A stretch of DNA of 25,454 bases from JBHEPS01 sp046261635 (GTDB taxonomy: Bacteria; Acidobacteriota; Thermoanaerobaculia; Gp7-AA8), in NCBI GenBank assembly GCA_046261635.1, contig JBHEOL010000360.1:1-25454 (forward strand). Reading direction: 5' to 3'. Each line of letters starts with the position of its first letter. Position 1 is the first letter of the stretch. Positions 20,800-25,454 of the stretch are shown here, one piece after another. The position numbers were made by a program, and so were the translations under genes. The notes beneath the pieces were generated by a model that saw nothing but the letters and a program-made list of their open reading frames with translations, ran no database searches and was not told the origin of the DNA.

Positions 20800-22965
20800 G
20801 TGAAAATGTCACGCAGGAGAATGAACCGAAATACGCTGCTCGCGATCGCGGCGACGCCGCTCGTCATCGCGATTCAGGTCTTTTCGCTCTACCTGGGATG
20901 GCTGAATCACCGGATGTCCGAGGTACTCGTCGCCGAGCAGTGGAAGACGCCGACCCTGGTCTACGCCAATGGTGAGGCCGACGGCGAGCCGATCCTCGAA
21001 CTGTACGGAAGCGACTGGCGGGCGACCGAGCCGGTGCTGCTCGACGAGATCCCGGACCACATCCCGAACGCCTTCATCGCGGCCGAGGATGTCCGTTTTC
21101 GCAGCCACCCGGGAATCGATCCGATCGGAATCGCCCGCGCGCTCGTGTCGAACGTCCGATCCGGCCGAGTGGGACAGGGAGGGAGCACGATCGACCAGCA
21201 GCTGGTGAAATCCCTTCTACTGAGCAGTGAGCGAACGTACCGGCGCAAGGCGATCGAAGCCATCCTCGCGATCATTCTGGATGTGAGGATGTCGAAAGAC
21301 GAGATCCTCGAGGCCTACCTGAACGAGGTCTACCTGGGTCACCAGCGAGGGCACTCGATCCGCGGTCTGGACGAGGCTTCGCGACTCTTCTTCGACAAGC
21401 CGCCCGGGAAGCTGACCCCGGCCGAAGCCGCGCTGATCGCAGCCATCGTCCCCGCGCCGAACCGGGACACGCCGGAGAAGCGCCCGGAGATCGCGAAACA
21501 GAGGCGCAACCGGATTCTGGAGCGGATGAAGGATGAGGGGTGGCTCGACGAGGACCAGTACGCCGAGGCGCTGAAAAGCCGCGCGCGATTCACCGGAGGG
21601 AGTCTTCCTCAGACGCCATGGCGTCACTACCTCGATGCGTTACGCGCCGAGATCGCAGACCGCGCGGGCGAGGAAGCTCTCCGTCAGGGTGGGTTGCGCG
21701 TGGTCGCCACGATCAATCCCGACAAGCAGGAGGAGGCCGAGCGGGCCGTGCGCACGGGAACGCGCCGGCTGCGCGAGCGCTACGACTGGCTCGGCGGGAC
21801 GGGAGACGATCGGGTGCAGGCGGCGCTTCTGTCGCTCGATCCCGAGACCGGCGGAGTGCGCGCCCTGGTCGGTGGCGCCGATCCGGGCTCGCGAGGACTG
21901 GATCGCACCTCGGCCATGAGGCGGCAGCCAGGCTCCGCGTTCAAGCCCTTCGCCTACCTGACCGCCATCGAGTCCCGAAACTACACCGCCGCCACGCTTC
22001 TCAAGGACACGCCCCTCCGCATCGAGCTCGCGCTCAACGACACATGGGAGCCGCACAACTACGACGAGCGATTCCGCGGCCGCGTAACCGTGCGGGAGGC
22101 GTTCGAGAAATCCCTCAACATCCCGGCCATACGTGTCAGTCGCGACGTGGGCCTGCGGAAGGTCGTGAGAGGCGCGCGCAAAGCCGGATTCGAGGGAGAG
22201 ATCGACGCCGTCCCCGCTCTGTCGCTTGGAGTGGCTGGAGTCACCATGAGAGAGCTCGCTGGCGCATACACGCTCTTCCCGAATCTCGGGTCGCGCACGG
22301 AGCCGTTCCTTCTCGCCGAGTTGCGCAACCGTCAAGGCAAGGTTCTCTACCGTCACGACCCCGCAAAGATCGAGGTCACGTCACCCGATGTCGCCTACGT
22401 CATGCATTCGCTGCTACGGGGGGTCGTGCGCCGGGGAACCGCGAGCCGCCTGAGTCGCTATGGGCTTTCTCACGCCGCCGGCAAGACCGGCACGACGAGC
22501 GACTACCGCGACGCCTGGTTCGCGGGCTATACGCCCGACCTCGTCACGGCCGTCTGGGTCGGGACCGACCGCGGAGCCCCGCTTCGACTGTCGTCGGCCG
22601 AGGCGGCCATCCCGATCTGGGGAACTTACATGAGCCGGATCGAGACGAGCCGAGACGAGATCGAAGCGCCCGAGGGAATCGTCTTTCGAAGCATCGACCC
22701 CCAGTCGGGGTGGGTCTGGGCCGAAGGATGCCCCGGCCCTCGCCGCGAAGTGTTTCTCTCGGGGACCGCTCCCACCCGGGAGTGCCCGCGTGGCCTGCTC
22801 GGCCAGATCGCGCGCCGAATCCTGTTCGATGAAGAGTCGTTCGACGAGCCGGCCGCGATCACGTTCGACAAGTTCCGCCGCTGGGCTCATGAGGTCGACC
22901 AGAACCGCCAGCGCATGGAGAGCTTCTTCGCCCGCATTCGCAGGGTGTTCAGCGACGACGACTGA
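20800..22965 (+). CDS. Class A penicillin-binding protein (PBP1-type, glycosyltransferase and transpeptidase)
   Basis: A 721-residue peptidoglycan synthase. A short basic N-terminus and one membrane helix (about 12-33) precede the GT51 glycosyltransferase: catalytic Glu96 in AAEDVRFRSHPGID, QGGSTIDQQLVK (126-137) and EAYLNEVYLG. The transpeptidase domain has the nucleophile Ser379 in PGSAFKPF, the SLN triad at 438-440 and KTGTT at 562-566, so both activities should be intact. After the transpeptidase a Cys-containing tail (about 640-721) ends in an acidic helix. Start choice is uncertain: GTG 20800 (weak AGGCGA upstream), ATG 20806 and ATG 20821 are all in frame. The gene ends 22 bases from the convergent VanX-like gene with no terminator between. 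Confidence 0.95.
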   Translation: MKMSRRRMNRNTLLAIAATPLVIAIQVFSLYLGWLNHRMSEVLVAEQWKTPTLVYANGEADGEPILELYGSDWRATEPVLLDEIPDHIPNAFIAAEDVRFRSHPGIDPIGIARALVSNVRSGRVGQGGSTIDQQLVKSLLLSSERTYRRKAIEAILAIILDVRMSKDEILEAYLNEVYLGHQRGHSIRGLDEASRLFFDKPPGKLTPAEAALIAAIVPAPNRDTPEKRPEIAKQRRNRILERMKDEGWLDEDQYAEALKSRARFTGGSLPQTPWRHYLDALRAEIADRAGEEALRQGGLRVVATINPDKQEEAERAVRTGTRRLRERYDWLGGTGDDRVQAALLSLDPETGGVRALVGGADPGSRGLDRTSAMRRQPGSAFKPFAYLTAIESRNYTAATLLKDTPLRIELALNDTWEPHNYDERFRGRVTVREAFEKSLNIPAIRVSRDVGLRKVVRGARKAGFEGEIDAVPALSLGVAGVTMRELAGAYTLFPNLGSRTEPFLLAELRNRQGKVLYRHDPAKIEVTSPDVAYVMHSLLRGVVRRGTASRLSRYGLSHAAGKTGTTSDYRDAWFAGYTPDLVTAVWVGTDRGAPLRLSSAEAAIPIWGTYMSRIETSRDEIEAPEGIVFRSIDPQSGWVWAEGCPGPRREVFLSGTAPTRECPRGLLGQIARRILFDEESFDEPAAITFDKFRRWAHEVDQNRQRMESFFARIRRVFSDDD

Positions 22966-22987
22966 GACTCTTCAGGTCCGCCCCGCG

Positions 22988-23716
22988 TCAGTCCGCGGCC
23001 GGGCAGGACGCGCGCTGCGGCTCCAGTTCCCGGTGCGAAAGGTTCATGAGAGGAAAGCTCTCCCACCCCTGGTAATCGTAGTGCCACCATTCGGATCCGA
23101 GCGCCTGGAATCCCTCGGCTTCCATCGCCTGACGGAGAATCGCCCGGTTCTGCAGAGCGGCGATCGGCAGATCCGACGCCTCGTGCCCCGCCGCGGAAGT
23201 GAAATCGTCGTAGGGAGTCGGCATCGGAAGCTCCTCCCCCGTGGCCAGGTCGATCAAAGTCACGTCGACGGCCGCGCCGCGGTTGTGCCTCGATCCCTTT
23301 GCCGGGTCTGCGACGTAGTCGGGATCGCGGATCGCCTCCCACATCGCAACCGTTACCGAGTAGGGGCGGTACGCATCGAAGACCTTCAGGCCGATGCCCC
23401 TCGGCTCGAGAGAGGTCTGAACGCGGGCGAGCGCGAGCGCGACATCGCAGCGGGCCCACGCCTCCGGCTGCGGATAGAGCCGCGTCTTCATGAAGTTGTC
23501 CGTCGTCGCATAACGGATGTCGAGCTGGATGTCCGGAGCCGCGTGAGTCACCGGGACGAGGACATGCCCCGGATCGGACACGACGAGCCGGTGGTAGAGC
23601 CGCGCATCCGCGACGACGGACAGACCGTACTCATTCGCCGGGATTGCCGTTCCCCCGTGCGAACAGGCGAGAACGAGGAGGGCGAGAAGCGGGCCGCAAG
23701 GAAATCGTCGATTCAT
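22988..23716 (-). CDS. D-alanyl-D-alanine dipeptidase, VanX/DdpX type (M15D), exported
   Basis: A 242-residue zinc dipeptidase. The M15D signature SxHxxGxAxD is complete (S142, H144, G147, A149, D151), and the C-terminal ExxH gives catalytic Glu209 and zinc ligand His212 (SEWWHYDY). The substrate Arg is in DIRYATTDNF (about 66-75). The N-terminus is a signal sequence ending VLAC; Cys18 may be lipidated, although Leu at the -2 position makes the lipobox imperfect. VanX enzymes hydrolyse D-Ala-D-Ala. An exported form suggests salvage of D-Ala from peptidoglycan rather than vancomycin resistance, and no vanH or vanA homologue is nearby. The ATG overlaps the stop of the upstream GGDEF-EAL gene by four bases. 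Confidence 0.93.
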   Translation of the reverse strand: MNRRFPCGPLLALLVLACSHGGTAIPANEYGLSVVADARLYHRLVVSDPGHVLVPVTHAAPDIQLDIRYATTDNFMKTRLYPQPEAWARCDVALALARVQTSLEPRGIGLKVFDAYRPYSVTVAMWEAIRDPDYVADPAKGSRHNRGAAVDVTLIDLATGEELPMPTPYDDFTSAAGHEASDLPIAALQNRAILRQAMEAEGFQALGSEWWHYDYQGWESFPLMNLSHRELEPQRASCPAAD

Positions 23717-25454
23717 CTGCTCTCTCCGGCCGGCCGCAACGCCGGGATCGGCATCCCCTGGCTCACGAACATATCGAAATCCCGGGCCGGAATGGGGCGG
23801 CTGAAAAGGTAGCCCTGGACGCGGGGGCATTCTCTCTGAAGAAAGAAAGCGAGCTGTTCCTGCGTCTCGACACCTTCGGCGACCAGGGTGAGGTTGAGGG
23901 TCTTCGCCATCGAGATGACGGCGGTTGCAATCGCGGCATCTCCGGGGTCGTCGGTCACGTCCCGGACGAACGACTGGTCGAGCTTCAACGTATCGATCGG
24001 AAACCGTTTGAGGTAGCTGAGTGAGGAGTAGCCGGTCCCGAAGTCGTCCACAGCGATTCTGACTCCGAGCCGCTTGAGCTCCCAGAGCGTCCGAATGCTG
24101 TTCTCCGCATTCTGCATCGTGTTGTTCTCGGTGATCTCGACCTCGAGTTGATGGGCCGGAAGGCCGCTCTTTTCGAGGGCATCCCGAACACGGTCCACGA
24201 GATCGGGCTGCTGAAACTGCCGTTCCGAGAGATTGACCGCAACGCTGAGATCGACGCCGTGTCGGGATTTCCACTCGGTCGCCTGGCGGCAGGCTTCACC
24301 GAGGACCCAGTCCCCGACCGGAATGATCAGCCCCGAGCTCTCCAGCGCCCCGATGAAGTGATAGGGAGTCAGAATTCCCTGAGACGGGTGCCGCCAGCGG
24401 AGAAGCGCTTCCGCCCCACAGACACGCCAGCTCGGCAGGTCGATCAGCGGCTGGTAGTAGATCTCCATCTCGCCGTTCTCGAGGGCCCGGCGAAGCAGGT
24501 TTTCGCGCGCCAGTCTCTCGAGAGCGCGAGCGTTCATGGCAGGCGCGTAAATCTGGTAGTTGTCCCGCCCATGGTCCTTGGCCCGGTACATCGCCGTGTC
24601 GGCATTCTTGACGAGCGACTCCGCGTCGGCGCCGTCAGCGGGGTAAAAACTGATGCCGATGCTCACGGAAACGTAGAGCTCGTGGTCGCCGATCGAGAAT
24701 GGTTTCTTGACCGCGGCGAGCAGCTTCTGCGCGATCTTGGCCGCATCCTCCGCGTTCTCGATCCGCTGGCACAGAATCGTGAACTCGTCGCCCCCGAACC
24801 GCGCGACGGTATCTTCCGCACGCACGCAATGGCGGATCCGCTGCGCGAGATTCTTGAGCAACGAATCGCCGTGTGAATGACCCAGCGTGTCGTTGATGTC
24901 CTTGAACCTGTCGACGTCGAGGAAGAAAACCGCGAGATTCTGATGTCTGCGCGCGCAATGCGCGACCGCGACGATCAGCCGGTCGATGAACAGGGGGCGG
25001 TTGGGAAGTCCCGTCAGCGCGTCGTGATAGGCGAGATGCTCGATCTCGTTGCTCGCCAGAATGGCGGCCTGACGCTCATCCTCGAGCAGGCAGGTGATCA
25101 TGCCGAGCCCGAGAAGGCTCTGGAGGACGAAATCGAGGTAGGCCAGATATCCGAGGTAACCGCGGGCGAGGCCCGTCATGGCGATCACGGCGTAGTGCGC
25201 ATGCTGGACCCCGTAGAGAACCAACCCGAGGCCGACGAGGGCGAAACCGAGGCCGCGGTCCGCCTCGCGCCTGCGCAGCACGAAGATGCCCGTCCCGATG
25301 AGCAGGACCGCCGCGACGAGCGCCTGGAGAGAGACCCGAATCAGATACCGCTCGCGGCCGGCCCCGGGATCGAACGCGAACATCAGGGGGAGAACGACTC
25401 CCGCGATCGCGAGCGCCCAGAGAAACCGGCGGGTCGCCCGCAGCCGAACCGGCC
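23713..25454 (-). CDS. Membrane GGDEF-EAL cyclic-di-GMP enzyme (5' end outside window)
   Basis: The frame stays open past the ATG at 25383 to the window edge, and the upstream codons encode another membrane segment (RRFLWALAIAGVVLPLMFAF), so the gene is 5'-truncated here. The visible N-terminal part has several membrane helices, like a 7TM sensor. The GGDEF domain (bases about 24,580-25,050) has intact RFGGDEF and an inhibitory RxxD (RAED) five residues before it. The EAL domain (about 23,750-24,500) has EALLRW, VNLSERQF, EITEN, DDFGTGYSSL, KLDQSF and AEGVET, the metal-binding and catalytic set. It could both make and degrade cyclic di-GMP. It is translationally coupled to the VanX-like gene. 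Confidence 0.95.
   Translation of the reverse strand, partial: PVRLRATRRFLWALAIAGVVLPLMFAFDPGAGRERYLIRVSLQALVAAVLLIGTGIFVLRRREADRGLGFALVGLGLVLYGVQHAHYAVIAMTGLARGYLGYLAYLDFVLQSLLGLGMITCLLEDERQAAILASNEIEHLAYHDALTGLPNRPLFIDRLIVAVAHCARRHQNLAVFFLDVDRFKDINDTLGHSHGDSLLKNLAQRIRHCVRAEDTVARFGGDEFTILCQRIENAEDAAKIAQKLLAAVKKPFSIGDHELYVSVSIGISFYPADGADAESLVKNADTAMYRAKDHGRDNYQIYAPAMNARALERLARENLLRRALENGEMEIYYQPLIDLPSWRVCGAEALLRWRHPSQGILTPYHFIGALESSGLIIPVGDWVLGEACRQATEWKSRHGVDLSVAVNLSERQFQQPDLVDRVRDALEKSGLPAHQLEVEITENNTMQNAENSIRTLWELKRLGVRIAVDDFGTGYSSLSYLKRFPIDTLKLDQSFVRDVTDDPGDAAIATAVISMAKTLNLTLVAEGVETQEQLAFFLQRECPRVQGYLFSRPIPARDFDMFVSQGMPIPALRPAGESR

Noticed and set aside
22988..23716. Vancomycin-resistance determinant
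   Set aside because: The enzyme is exported and isolated from vanH, vanA and vanRS homologues, which fits peptidoglycan salvage better.

Overview
The window is GC-rich bacterial chromosome, almost fully coding. It has no RNA genes, CRISPR array, insertion sequence or phage genes that I can see. The gene content best fits an Acidobacteriota-like Gram-negative: an ECF sigma / zinc-finger anti-sigma / DUF4097 operon, several lipoproteins, a dense set of eukaryote-like Ser/Thr kinases with FHA domains, and a mitochondrial-type NAD isocitrate dehydrogenase. That assignment is inference; no phylogenetic marker is present.

Layout. (1) 1-807: the end of an O-antigen ligase-type membrane protein, cut by the window edge. 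(2) 861-4082: an ECF sigma factor, an anti-sigma factor with C-terminal HEAT repeats, and a secreted DUF4097 beta-helix protein, probably one operon with a self-recognised promoter. (3) 4161-8456: plus-strand housekeeping genes: a lipoprotein cyclophilin, an AmgK-like sugar kinase, NAD-isocitrate dehydrogenase, a DUF309 protein and a fused siroheme decarboxylase. (4) 8794-12937: six closely spaced minus-strand genes, in transcription order an FHA-GAF-nucleotide cyclase, thiD, lepB, a DUF4845 protein, a MerR regulator and a CDGSH protein. (5) 13046-20200: a tight plus-strand operon, divergent from the cyclase: PP2C phosphatase, lipoprotein serine protease with TM and FHA, zinc-ribbon FHA protein, Ser/Thr kinase with FHA, zinc-ribbon Ser/Thr kinase with TM, and a secreted TPR-like protein. 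(6) 20208-20255: hairpins forming a bidirectional terminator. (7) 20278-22965: a histone H1-like protein (minus) divergent from a class A penicillin-binding protein (plus). (8) 22988-25454: a VanX-type D-Ala-D-Ala dipeptidase overlapping a membrane GGDEF-EAL protein that runs off the right edge (both minus).

The most interesting part is the 11.27-20.2 kb signalling island. It combines a phosphatase, two kinases and four FHA domains, one on a nucleotide cyclase and one joined through a membrane segment to an extracytoplasmic trypsin-like protease. A plausible reading is a phospho-threonine circuit linking an envelope proteolytic event to cytoplasmic kinase and cyclic-nucleotide output. None of the usual partners of such modules (type VI secretion structural genes, cell-division genes) is nearby. 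Other notable points are a 90-base low-GC patch covering exactly the catalytic loop of the AmgK-like kinase, a kinase whose catalytic-loop lysine is serine, and two TATAAT boxes facing away from each other in the cyclase/phosphatase intergenic region.
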